The notes beneath the pieces are model-generated. The model searched no databases, was not told the DNA's origin, and was given only the letters and a program-made list of their open reading frames with translations. A stretch of DNA of 64,000 nt, from assembly GCA_041946825.1 (NCBI GenBank), contig JBHGBD010000001.1, positions 186,001 through 250,000 on the forward strand, in the 5' to 3' direction. Position numbers and translations under genes: made by a program. The DNA comes from CAZTHM01 sp041946825. GTDB taxonomy: Bacteria > Acidobacteriota > Terriglobia > UBA7540. Shown one piece after another: positions 7,611 to 15,106 of the stretch; the stretch's first letter is position 1, and each line of letters opens with the position of its first letter.

Positions 7611-8972
7611 ATGGTGGCTTTCGCCAAGACCCTGCTGATCGCGGGCCTGATCGCGCTCAACGCTTTCTTTGTAGCGGCGGAGTTCGCCCTCCTGAGCTTC
7701 CGGCGCAGTCGCCTGCAGCAGTTGATCCGCGAAAAGAACACCCGAGCCATTTTGGCCGGCAAGCTGCTCGCTACGCCGAGCGTTCTCTTCTCCGGCCTCC
7801 AACTCGGAATCACCGTCGCCAGCCTGCTGCTCGGTTGGCTTGGGGAATCCTCCCTGGCCGAATCGCTTCGCGGTCTGCTGGAAAGCAGGTTGGAGCTGTT
7901 TGCGGGTGCTGCATCTCACGGCATCGCGATCGTTGTCGCCTTCATGTTCATCACAGGCCTGCTGATGGTCCTGGGCGAACTTGCCCCCAAGACGGTCGGG
8001 TACGAGCGCGCCGAAACGGTTTCACTGCTTGTCGCCTGGCCTTTGACGGTTTACATGCGTTTCGCCCACTACCCGGTTGTCTTCATGGACTGGCTGGCGA
8101 ACCGCGTGGCGCGTGTCGTAGGCGTCGAAGCGTCCGTCGGACATCGCGAGGCGCACACCTCCGAGGAAGTCAAGCTGATCGTCTCCGGCATTCGCAAGCG
8201 CGGCCTGCTCGGCGAAGAGCAGGAGGAGATGATTCACAGCGTCTTCGATCTCCACAACATGCACGTTCGCGAAATCATGGTGCCCCGGCCGAAGATCACC
8301 TGCCTTCCCTTGACGCAGGATCTGCGCTCGCTTCTGGCGCGGATTGTGGAAGACCGCTATTCGCGCGTGCCGATCTACGACGGTTCGCCCGACCGGATCG
8401 TCGGCATCCTTAACACGAAGGACCTGCTGCGGGTGGCGTACGACCGCCTGCGGCAGCGCATCCCGCTTGACGATCCGCTGGATCTGCGCGCCCTGCTCTA
8501 CAAGCCCATGATTGTGCCGGAGAGCATGTCACTCGACCAGATGCTCGACGAGAGCCGCCAGCGTCATTCGCAGATGGCCCTGGTGGTGGATGAATTTGGA
8601 ACCTTCGTGGGACTCGTGACGATGGAAGACCTGCTCGAGCAGATCGTGGGGGAAATCCAGGACGAATACGACCGCGAGGAGAAAGCGATCCACAAAGTGG
8701 CCGAAAACGTTCTGGTCATGGACAGCTCTCTCGGCTTGCGCGAACTGGCCGATGATTACGATATTGTCGTGCCGCGCGACGCGGGCTACGCAACGCTTGC
8801 GGGCTTTGTTCTGGATCGGCTGGGCAAAATTCCCCAGGGAGGCGAGAGTTTCGAATTCGACGGCCGGCGCTTCACGGTTCTGGAAATGGAAGGCCGGCGG
8901 GTCGCGAAGGTGAAAGTCGAGAAATTACCTGCCGCCACCGTGGCGCCCAAGGCCCCGGCGCAGACGAACTAA
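7611..8972 (+). CDS. CNNM/hemolysin-C family membrane protein with CBS pair and CorC domain
   Basis: The 453-residue protein has an N-terminal CNNM transmembrane domain of about four helices (residues 1-190). Two CBS domains follow (about 205-330, with IMVPRPKITCLP and SQMALVVDEFGTFVGLVTMEDLLEQIVGEI), then a C-terminal CorC/transporter-associated domain. Such proteins are linked to Mg2+ or Co2+ export or homeostasis, with CBS domains sensing nucleotides; older annotations call them hemolysins. The ATG at 7611 is preferred over a TTG at 7575. The gene ends 25 bases before the convergent SAM hydrolase gene. Confidence 0.88.
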   Translation: MVAFAKTLLIAGLIALNAFFVAAEFALLSFRRSRLQQLIREKNTRAILAGKLLATPSVLFSGLQLGITVASLLLGWLGESSLAESLRGLLESRLELFAGAASHGIAIVVAFMFITGLLMVLGELAPKTVGYERAETVSLLVAWPLTVYMRFAHYPVVFMDWLANRVARVVGVEASVGHREAHTSEEVKLIVSGIRKRGLLGEEQEEMIHSVFDLHNMHVREIMVPRPKITCLPLTQDLRSLLARIVEDRYSRVPIYDGSPDRIVGILNTKDLLRVAYDRLRQRIPLDDPLDLRALLYKPMIVPESMSLDQMLDESRQRHSQMALVVDEFGTFVGLVTMEDLLEQIVGEIQDEYDREEKAIHKVAENVLVMDSSLGLRELADDYDIVVPRDAGYATLAGFVLDRLGKIPQGGESFEFDGRRFTVLEMEGRRVAKVKVEKLPAATVAPKAPAQTN

Positions 8973-8997
8973 CTGCGTGTCTTCCTTCAGAACGGCG

Positions 8998-9801
8998 CTA
9001 GCCCAACATCACTCCCACTTCCGCCCCGCGGTTGACGTTCATGGCCTTGGCGGCCGAACCGCGGTTGGTGCACACCTCGATGAATCCCGAGCTGCCCACG
9101 ATGGCAAACAGCTCGGAGGGTTTGCCCATCGCGTAGGCGAGGTTGAGCTTGGTGACTTCCAGTTGGCCGATGAGGATTTTGAAAGGTGGAGGGGTTTCCT
9201 GAAAAAGCTGGGGAATATCTTCCGGCGTTATATTGGTAGTGATATTTCCGAATTTGTCGATTCTAATCACGACGCCTTTAACCAACTGGTCGCTGACCTT
9301 CTTCGGTTTCGGCGACGTAAATTTCGCGTAGTCTTCGATGGGTTCGCCGAATTTGTCCACTTCCAGCCCCTTGCTGAGCCAGCCGGCGATGGGCGCAAAG
9401 ACGTCGCGTCCGTGAAACGTGTTGCTGACAGGGTTCAGGAAGTAGTGGTCCGACGTCACGTGGCGCACTTCCACGGACTCTTCGCGCTCGTAGACGAGCG
9501 AGAGCACGCCGTTATCGGGCGCGATGAACTTGTGTTCCATGGTCCGCGCCAGAAGCGGCCGCCGCGCCGTGCCCACGCCCGGATCAACCACCACCAGGTG
9601 GATCGTGTCGGAAGGGAAGAAGCGGTAGCTCTGCGCGAGAACGAAGGCCGCATCGAAGATATCGTAGGAATTGACCTGATGGCAAACGTCGACGATCAAG
9701 GCCTCGGGATTGATGCCCAGGATGACGCCTTTCATTACTCCCACGAAGTGATCGTTATGGCCGAAGTCGGTAATCAGCGTGACGACCTGTTTGCGCGGCA
9801 A
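8998..9801 (-). CDS. SAM hydrolase (SAM hydroxide adenosyltransferase, DUF62)
   Basis: The 267-residue protein matches the duf-62/chlorinase-fluorinase fold. It starts VVTLITDFGHNDHFVGVMKGVI and contains VVVDPGVGTARRPLLA and the FHGRDVFAPIA segment. The Asp, Arg and His of these motifs form the triad that activates water, so the expected reaction is SAM plus water giving adenosine and methionine. Halogenases of the family lack this Arg-His pattern, which argues against halogenation. The gene is followed downstream on the opposite strand by the CNNM gene. Its biological purpose, possibly limiting SAM levels, is not settled for the family. Confidence 0.9.
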   Translation of the reverse strand: MPRKQVVTLITDFGHNDHFVGVMKGVILGINPEALIVDVCHQVNSYDIFDAAFVLAQSYRFFPSDTIHLVVVDPGVGTARRPLLARTMEHKFIAPDNGVLSLVYEREESVEVRHVTSDHYFLNPVSNTFHGRDVFAPIAGWLSKGLEVDKFGEPIEDYAKFTSPKPKKVSDQLVKGVVIRIDKFGNITTNITPEDIPQLFQETPPPFKILIGQLEVTKLNLAYAMGKPSELFAIVGSSGFIEVCTNRGSAAKAMNVNRGAEVGVMLG

Positions 9802-9902
9802 AGTGCCTCCCTGGACTGTGGCGTGAAAATTGTCGAAGTAAAGAAGGCAAGCTATCCGAAAGGGCTCTCTTTGTCAAGGCGCGGCGAATGCGCCGCCGGC
9901 TT

Positions 9903-10730
9903 TCAATCGCGATTCGCGGTTCCCACCCGCCCGAAACGCGTGAAATCGTACGCGGGATCCAATTCCACGGTGTGCAGCCAGGCGCGGACGGCGTCGTCGA
10001 CTTCGCCCAGTTCGACGAACGCGAACCCCAGCGCGTGGTGGATGAAGGCGTCCTGATAGCGGTAAGTGAGCGCCTCCTCGTACGCGGCGCGCGCGCCCGC
10101 CCAATTCTCGAAGCGAATGCACTGAAAGCCGCGCTCGCACGCCGCCGCCCAGAGACCGGAACCCAGTTGTGGTGCGACGGTCACGGCATACTCGCCTTTC
10201 ATTGCCCGCAGTTTGCGTGCGCATTCGAGCAGGTTCTCGCGCGCGGGAGACTGCGGAAAGATGGCGACGGACTGCACGAGTTCGCGCAGCGCCCGGTTCA
10301 AGTCGCCGGCCGTGGGCGCGGCGGAATAGAGCAGCTTCAAACCGCTGCGGTAGCGCTCGCGGCTCTCCAGCAGCGATTCCGTCCGGACCAGAAACTCCTC
10401 CGCCTTGGCGTGGTCGGGATCGAGTTCGAGGGCGCGGCGATAGCACGCCGCGGCGCGTTCCAGGTTTCCCGTCGAGCCGTGCGCGTTCCCCAGGACATAA
10501 TGTGCGGTGGCGTGTTCGGGCGCGGCCTGCACGGCGCGCGTCAGCGCCTCCAGCGCCAGGTCGGGGTGCTGAGTCTCGAGATAGCAGACGCCCAACTGCA
10601 GCCACGCTTCGCCATTCGCGGCGTCGTCCACGACGACTTCGCCGAGAAGTTCGATGGCGGCGGGAAAATCCGCCTGGCTCAGCGCCTCCATCGCCCGTTG
10701 AAACTTTTCGCTCGCGACTTTGTCCCCCAT
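9903..10730 (-). CDS. Tetratricopeptide-repeat protein
   Basis: The 275-residue protein is made mainly of TPR helices. Clear units include AANGEAWLQLGVCYLETQ, EHATAHYVLGNAHGSTGN, AAACYRRALELDPDHAKAE and, near the C-terminus, DAFIHHALGFAFVELGEVDDAVRAWLHTVELDP. TPRs form protein-binding superhelices, so it is probably a scaffold or adaptor in the cytoplasm, since no signal peptide is visible. It lies upstream of nothing on its own strand and starts 29 bases from a heptamer-repeat block that separates it from the aldo/keto reductase gene. No specific partner can be named. Confidence 0.8.
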   Translation of the reverse strand: MGDKVASEKFQRAMEALSQADFPAAIELLGEVVVDDAANGEAWLQLGVCYLETQHPDLALEALTRAVQAAPEHATAHYVLGNAHGSTGNLERAAACYRRALELDPDHAKAEEFLVRTESLLESRERYRSGLKLLYSAAPTAGDLNRALRELVQSVAIFPQSPARENLLECARKLRAMKGEYAVTVAPQLGSGLWAAACERGFQCIRFENWAGARAAYEEALTYRYQDAFIHHALGFAFVELGEVDDAVRAWLHTVELDPAYDFTRFGRVGTANRD

Positions 10731-10759
10731 TCAGCTCTGTCGGTTGCTGTGTCGCCTGC

Positions 10760-10808
10760 CAATTCTCAACTCTTAACTCTCAACTCCGAACCCCGAACCC
10801 CGAATCCC
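10760..10808. repeat. Heptamer tandem array, 7 units
   Basis: Seven consecutive 7-bp units can be read without a phase break: CAATTCT, CAACTCT, TAACTCT, CAACTCC, GAACCCC, GAACCCC, GAATCCC. Adjacent units differ by zero to two bases. The last base of the array is the first base of the reverse-strand stop codon of the aldo/keto reductase gene (10808-10810), so the array sits immediately 3' of that gene. Confidence 0.85.
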
Positions 10809-11914
10809 TACTTCGAAAACTTCGCCCGGAATTCTTCCGGCGTCAGCGGCGCGACCGTGGCAGTCCCGAGGTTTTCGTCCACATGATCGCGCTGGCACAT
10901 GCCCACCAGCGCGCAGGTGATGCCCGGAGTCGAGCGCACGAACTGGATGGCGCGCTGCGCGTCGCTTTTCTCGCGCGGAAAAGAATTGCGGATGTGCATC
11001 GGCAAACCCTTGGCCAGGTGGCCTTGCATGATGCTGGCGCTGGCGAAAACCATCAGCCGCCGGGCGCGCGCCACTTCCAGAAACGGCGCCCTGCCGTTTT
11101 CCCATTCCTGAGTTGGAGCCACCAGCGCTTCCGGCATGGCGAAGCTGAAGGGCAGTTGGACAGCGCGGAAGTGATGGTCGTCGCCGCCGACCTCGCGGGC
11201 GACGGCGAGAGCGTTGACGAGCGCGATCGCCTCGCGCGCCTCCGGGCCCACGCGGTAGGCGTTCCAGGTCGCCGTCCCGTAAAGGCGGATCTTCCCGTCC
11301 GCGACGGCGCGCTCCAGCGTTTCGAACGCCGCGCGCAGGCGGCGATAGAATTCTTCGCGTGAGACGTCGCCAAGCTGCGTTTCAGGATTGTGAATGTAAT
11401 AGATGTCGATCGACCCGACGCCCAGATTCTGGCGGCTCTGCTCGATTTGGTTTTCAAGATACGCCGGCGCCATCACATGGCAGCCCGCCGCCACATCCTC
11501 CGGCTTGACCAGTCCGGTCGAGATCAGCTTCTCTTCAAAATACGCGGCAGGGTCGGCGGGCTCATCGCCATCGAAGGTGAGAAACCCGCCTTTGGTGGCA
11601 AGAACAACTTCGTCGCGGCGAAGCGTCCCGGCTTCGAACATCGCCGCCAGCGCCTTGCCAATCGAGCGCTCGCTGCGCTGGTGGCGGTAGTTGATGGCCG
11701 AGTCGAAGTGGTTGACGCCCGCCTGCGCGGCGCGCATCACGGCGTCGGTGTAAAGCTGGTCATAAGTCGCCGTCGGCTCGCCGAGGTAAGTGCCGAGTCC
11801 GATGGAGGAGATCCAGAGGTTATGAGCTCTGCGGAAATGATTCGGCAGGCGGGTCCTGAAGCGCGCGTGATAACGCTCGGTCCCTTCGAAGGTGGCAAAG
11901 CCTGGTATCAACAT
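10808..11914 (-). CDS. Aldo/keto reductase
   Basis: The 368-residue protein shows the AKR barrel signature. Asp and Tyr are found in NHFDSAINYRHQRSE, the catalytic Lys in VVLATKGGF, and His in DIYYIHNPETQLG. NADPH-binding residues are expected in the C-terminal part, around SASIMQGHLAKGLP. Such enzymes reduce aldehydes and ketones with NADPH; the sequence groups with longer plant/fungal-like AKRs of unknown substrate. The start at 11914 gives the MLIPGFATFEGT leader before the barrel. It stands alone, with a nitrilase-family gene 78 bases upstream on the same strand. A heptamer repeat array adjoins the stop codon. Confidence 0.87.
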   Translation of the reverse strand: MLIPGFATFEGTERYHARFRTRLPNHFRRAHNLWISSIGLGTYLGEPTATYDQLYTDAVMRAAQAGVNHFDSAINYRHQRSERSIGKALAAMFEAGTLRRDEVVLATKGGFLTFDGDEPADPAAYFEEKLISTGLVKPEDVAAGCHVMAPAYLENQIEQSRQNLGVGSIDIYYIHNPETQLGDVSREEFYRRLRAAFETLERAVADGKIRLYGTATWNAYRVGPEAREAIALVNALAVAREVGGDDHHFRAVQLPFSFAMPEALVAPTQEWENGRAPFLEVARARRLMVFASASIMQGHLAKGLPMHIRNSFPREKSDAQRAIQFVRSTPGITCALVGMCQRDHVDENLGTATVAPLTPEEFRAKFSK

Positions 11915-11992
11915 GTGCGGCCGGTCCCCTGAAAACAGCGACCACCAATCTTTTATCCTGTCTGGCCGCGCTTGGCAAGCCGGGAGTCGGAT

Positions 11993-12928
11993 TCACTTTT
12001 CGCCGCGAAGGCGCTGGTACGCTGCCGGGTGCCGGTTTGGAAGGCCGTAGACGGGATTCCAGTCGTTCCGGACGGCGCGGAGCGCGGTGAGGTTCAAGTC
12101 GCCCACCAGAACCCCTTCACTCTCGTCGAGTTCGTCCTGCGTGCCCCCTTCGAAGTCCAGGATCGAGCTGGTGCCCGTGTTGCGTGGCGCCCCGTAATTC
12201 ACGCGCACGATAAACAGCCGGTTTTCGAGCGCCCGGGTCTGGTAGAGGTGGACGAGCAAAGGCCGCGAGAAATCCTCCGTGCAGTAGGGATTGAAAACCA
12301 CCTCCGCCCCGCCCAGCGCCAGCTCGCGTGTGGCCTCGGGATGCTGGATGTCGTAGCAAATCTCGATTCCGACCTTCACCTTGACTCCGCCAACCTCTAT
12401 TTCCCAGACCGGGAAGCCGTCGCCATGGTTCACGCCGGAAGCGAGCATCCAGTTTTGCAGGTGGACTTTGCTGTAGGTTCCCTGGATCCGTCCCTGCGGG
12501 TCCATCAGTACCGCCGAGTTGAAGAGCTTGCCGCCGCGATTTTCATCCATCCCGAAAACGATCCAGATTCCGAGCTCTCGGGCCAGGGCTGCGAAACGCT
12601 CGGTGGCGGGTCCGGGAATCGTTTCGGCGGCCGCCAGGATTTTCGCGCGCTCGGCGACCAGCGCCGGCGCGTTCACCTCGGCGCCGGGCGGCAAATCGAC
12701 TCGGGCGTATCCCTGCACAGACGCTTCGGGCGTACACACGATCCTGGCGCCGCGCGACGCCGCTTCACGGATCAGCTTCTCGGCGCGCGCGAGATTGTAG
12801 GCCTTGTCGTAAAGCCGGCCGTCCATCTGGATCAAGCCGACGCGAATCTTCTCCTCCGCTCTGGCGGCGAACGGGGCCATGATGACGAACGACAGAAGCA
12901 GCGGCATAAAGACGATTGGATTGCGCAT
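11993..12928 (-). CDS. Carbon-nitrogen hydrolase (nitrilase superfamily) with signal peptide
   Basis: The 311-residue protein has an N-terminal Sec-type signal (MRNPIVFMPLLLSFVIMAPF then AARA), so it is likely exported, unlike most nitrilases. The catalytic triad is visible: Glu in VCTPEASVQGYA, Lys in GTYSKVHLQNW and Cys in KVGIEICYDIQHPE. These enzymes hydrolyse amide or nitrile C-N bonds. The family member cannot be assigned, but an amidase-type activity on an extracellular amide is plausible. The gene is downstream of the UspA gene by 178 bases and upstream of the aldo/keto reductase gene, all on the same strand. Confidence 0.85.
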   Translation of the reverse strand: MRNPIVFMPLLLSFVIMAPFAARAEEKIRVGLIQMDGRLYDKAYNLARAEKLIREAASRGARIVCTPEASVQGYARVDLPPGAEVNAPALVAERAKILAAAETIPGPATERFAALARELGIWIVFGMDENRGGKLFNSAVLMDPQGRIQGTYSKVHLQNWMLASGVNHGDGFPVWEIEVGGVKVKVGIEICYDIQHPEATRELALGGAEVVFNPYCTEDFSRPLLVHLYQTRALENRLFIVRVNYGAPRNTGTSSILDFEGGTQDELDESEGVLVGDLNLTALRAVRNDWNPVYGLPNRHPAAYQRLRGEK

Positions 12929-13106
12929 AAGCGTCTCCTCCGGCCGATCAACCTACCACAGGGCGGCGTTTCACCCAATCCGGGATCGCACCGGCCAAAA
13001 GAGTCTACCTCACGCGTGACATGCCTTGGCGGGTTTCCTGGGCCAGTACAGACATCTGTCTTTTGATGTTCGCCATCAGGCTCTGAGTAGGATTGCGCGT
13101 CCTACC

Positions 13107-13535
13107 CTATTCGCGCTGGACTTTGACGAGGAAGATGGGGATTTCGGCTTCGTGGCGGACTTTGGTGATGGTGGTGCCGTAGATCAGGTCGGAGAGCAGC
13201 CGATGGCCGTGGGTGGTCATGGCGATCAGGTCGCAATGCTCGGCGCGCGCGGTCTTGAGGATTTCATCCGCTGGCTCGCCAGTCGAGTGGAGCGCCGAGA
13301 CGCGGAATCCCTCGCTGCTGAGTTCCTTCTCGACATGGTCGAGGTACTCGCGTGCCTCGACGATTTCCGGCGAGTCCGAGAGGTTCAGATCGCGCTGCCA
13401 GCGCGCCACCCAGCCGTGTGAAACGTGGAACAGCAGAATATCCGCCTGCATCAGCCGGGCGAGTTCCTTGACCTGCGGAAGAATCGCCTGGTCGGCCTTC
13501 GTGCGGTCGAGCGCTACCAGGATTTTCTTAAACAT
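13107..13535 (-). CDS. Universal stress protein UspA family
   Basis: The 142-residue protein has the UspA fold. It opens MFKKILVALDRTKADQAILP, and the C-terminal part contains IAMTTHGHRLLSDLIYGTTITKVRHEAEIPIFLV. The ATP-binding loop of some Usp proteins, G-2x-G-9x-G(S/T), is only loosely matched (TTHGHRLLSDLIYGTT), so nucleotide binding is uncertain. Usp proteins accumulate under starvation, oxidative or hypoxic stress. The gene is followed by the nitrilase gene and preceded by a dispersed inverted repeat that separates it from mntH. Confidence 0.85.
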   Translation of the reverse strand: MFKKILVALDRTKADQAILPQVKELARLMQADILLFHVSHGWVARWQRDLNLSDSPEIVEAREYLDHVEKELSSEGFRVSALHSTGEPADEILKTARAEHCDLIAMTTHGHRLLSDLIYGTTITKVRHEAEIPIFLVKVQRE

Positions 13536-13576
13536 GCCTTCGCCATTTCCGCGGGTTTTGAATGTAGCCGCAGTGT

Positions 13577-13657
13577 TGTCATCCTGAGCGGAGCGAAGGA
13601 TCCTTTTCAGTTGTCTTTGAGCAACTGCCGAGATGCTTCGCTTCGCTCAGCATGACA
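13577..13657. repeat. Dispersed inverted repeat, CATCCTGAG class
   Basis: Two imperfect arms face each other. The left arm begins TGTCATCCTGAGCGGAGC and the right arm ends GCTTCGCTCAGCATGACA. Arms of this type, built on GTCATCCTGAGC, are scattered in intergenic space in many bacterial genomes. It fills the space between the mntH stop and the uspA start and could form a transcript hairpin there. Confidence 0.75.
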
Positions 13658-13666
13658 TCTTATTGT

Positions 13667-15007
13667 TTAACTCAGCCAGCTCGCCACGGTCTGAACCAGC
13701 AGGTAGACGTTCAGCCCGGCGATGATCGCGGCCACGATCCAGGCCAGAATTTTCACCCAGCGCGGATTCGCAAACTCGCCCATCTTAGCCCGGTCGCTGG
13801 TGAATTGCACCAGGGGAACGACCGCGAAAGAAAGCTGCAGGCTCAGGATCACCTGGCTAAAAATCAGCAGTTGCGCCGTCCCGCGCGTGCCGTAAAACGC
13901 CACGGCGATTATGGCCGGAACTATGGCGATCAGCCGCGTGATCAGCCGCCGCAGCCACGGCGCCAGCCGGATATTCAGAAAGCCTTCCATGACGATCTGC
14001 CCCGCCAGCGTGCCGGTCAGCGTCGAGTTCTGCCCGGAGCAGAGCAAGGCAATCGCAAACAGCGCGCTCGCAAACGGAATCCCCAGCAGCGGCGAGAGCG
14101 TGTGATAGGCGTCCTGAATTTCCGCCACTTCCGTCATGCCGTGGCGATGAAACGTGGCGGCGGCCATTATCAAAATCGCGGCGTTGATGAAAAATGCGAA
14201 ATTGAGCGCCAGCGCGGAGTCGAGGAAATTGTATTTCATCGCGGTCTTCAGGCCGTCGCGCGTGCGCTCGATGGCGCGTGTCTGCACGACCGAGGAGTGC
14301 AAATAGAGATTGTGCGGCATCACCGTCGCGCCCAGGATTCCGATGGCGATATAGAGCATCTCGCGATTCGTGAAGAGTTCGCCCGTGGGAACGAAGCCGC
14401 GCGCGATGGCGCCCAAGTCCGGTTTGACCAGAATGATTTCCGCGAGGTAACAAAATCCGATGGTCCCGATCAGCACCATGACGATCGCTTCCAGAATCCG
14501 GAAGCCGCGGTGTTGCAGATAGAGGATGGCCAGCACGTCGAGCGCGGTCAGGCACACACCCCAAATCAAGGGAATGCCAAACAACAGATTGAGCGCGATG
14601 GCCGACCCGATCACTTCCGCCAGGTCGCAGGCGGCGATGGCCAGTTCGCAGAGAATCCACAACACGAAACTTGCGGGGCGCGAATAGTAGTCGCGGCAGG
14701 CTTGCGCCAGGTCGCGCTGCGTGACGATCCCGAGCCGCGCTGCCAGCGTCTGGAGCAGCACGGCCATCAGGTTCGAAATCATCAGCACGAAGATCAGGCG
14801 GTAGGCGAACCGCGAGCCGCCGGCGATATCGGTGGCCCAGTTGCCCGGGTCCATGTAACCGACGGCCACCAGGAATCCCGGGCCCGAAAACGCCCAGAGT
14901 TTTCGCCAGAAAGTCGCCGCGGCGGGAACCGCCACGGTCCGGTGGACTTCCCGCAGGGAGGGGACCGCCGGCGCGTCGTCATAGGATCTTGCGGGGGTGT
15001 CAGCCAT
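13667..15007 (-). CDS. mntH: NRAMP-family manganese/iron transporter MntH
   Basis: The 446-residue protein is a typical NRAMP carrier with about eleven membrane helices. The metal-site motifs are present: DPGN in VGYMDPGNWATDI (helix 1) and MPHN in GATVMPHNLYLHS (helix 6). The sequence also has QTLAARLGIVTQRDLAQACRDYY, conserved between helices 2 and 3. NRAMP proteins import Mn2+ or Fe2+ with protons across the inner membrane. A strong promoter and a perfect palindrome lie directly upstream (15021-15073), consistent with control by a metal-dependent repressor such as MntR. No regulator gene is adjacent. The stop is 10 bases from a dispersed repeat. Confidence 0.93.
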   Translation of the reverse strand: MADTPARSYDDAPAVPSLREVHRTVAVPAAATFWRKLWAFSGPGFLVAVGYMDPGNWATDIAGGSRFAYRLIFVLMISNLMAVLLQTLAARLGIVTQRDLAQACRDYYSRPASFVLWILCELAIAACDLAEVIGSAIALNLLFGIPLIWGVCLTALDVLAILYLQHRGFRILEAIVMVLIGTIGFCYLAEIILVKPDLGAIARGFVPTGELFTNREMLYIAIGILGATVMPHNLYLHSSVVQTRAIERTRDGLKTAMKYNFLDSALALNFAFFINAAILIMAAATFHRHGMTEVAEIQDAYHTLSPLLGIPFASALFAIALLCSGQNSTLTGTLAGQIVMEGFLNIRLAPWLRRLITRLIAIVPAIIAVAFYGTRGTAQLLIFSQVILSLQLSFAVVPLVQFTSDRAKMGEFANPRWVKILAWIVAAIIAGLNVYLLVQTVASWLS

Positions 15008-15020
15008 GATGCGAAAGGAT

Positions 15021-15073
15021 GTTAACCGAGGTTAACAATCTGTATTTATATCAATTAAGAAGTGATCCGTCAA
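15021..15073 (-). promoter_or_regulatory. mntH promoter with palindromic operator
   Basis: On the minus strand TTGACG (15068-15073) and TATAAA (15045-15050) are separated by exactly 17 bases. The expected start of transcription is near 15038. The perfect 16-bp palindrome GTTAACCGAGGTTAAC occupies 15021-15036, directly over the early transcribed region and 14 bases before the ATG. This is the usual position of a repressor operator. That the ligand is a Mn2+-loaded regulator is an inference from the mntH gene. Confidence 0.8.
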
Positions 15074-15075
15074 GG

Positions 15076-15096
15076 GCATTTCGCGGGACGAAATGC
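15076..15096. terminator. Hairpin between ftcD and mntH
   Basis: GCATTTCG (15076-15083) and CGAAATGC (15089-15096) form an 8-bp perfect stem with a 5-base loop, 11 bases beyond the ftcD stop on the minus strand. No run of T follows, so it may end the ftcD transcript weakly or only stabilise its 3' end. Confidence 0.45.
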
Positions 15097-15106
15097 GAAA
15101 AGGAGA

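Noticed and set aside
8998..9801. SAM-dependent chlorinase or fluorinase
   Set aside because: The motif set (DPGVG and FHGRD) matches the hydrolase branch and not the halogenases.
13086..13104. Terminator hairpin after uspA (GTAGGA ... TCCTAC)
   Set aside because: The stem is only six bases, no T run follows, and the position may simply belong to another dispersed repeat.
13652..15025. Long forward open frame antisense to mntH
   Set aside because: Composition is dominated by His, Arg, Asp and Gln from the reverse complement of a GC-rich gene. No family is recognisable, whereas the minus-strand NRAMP match is unambiguous.
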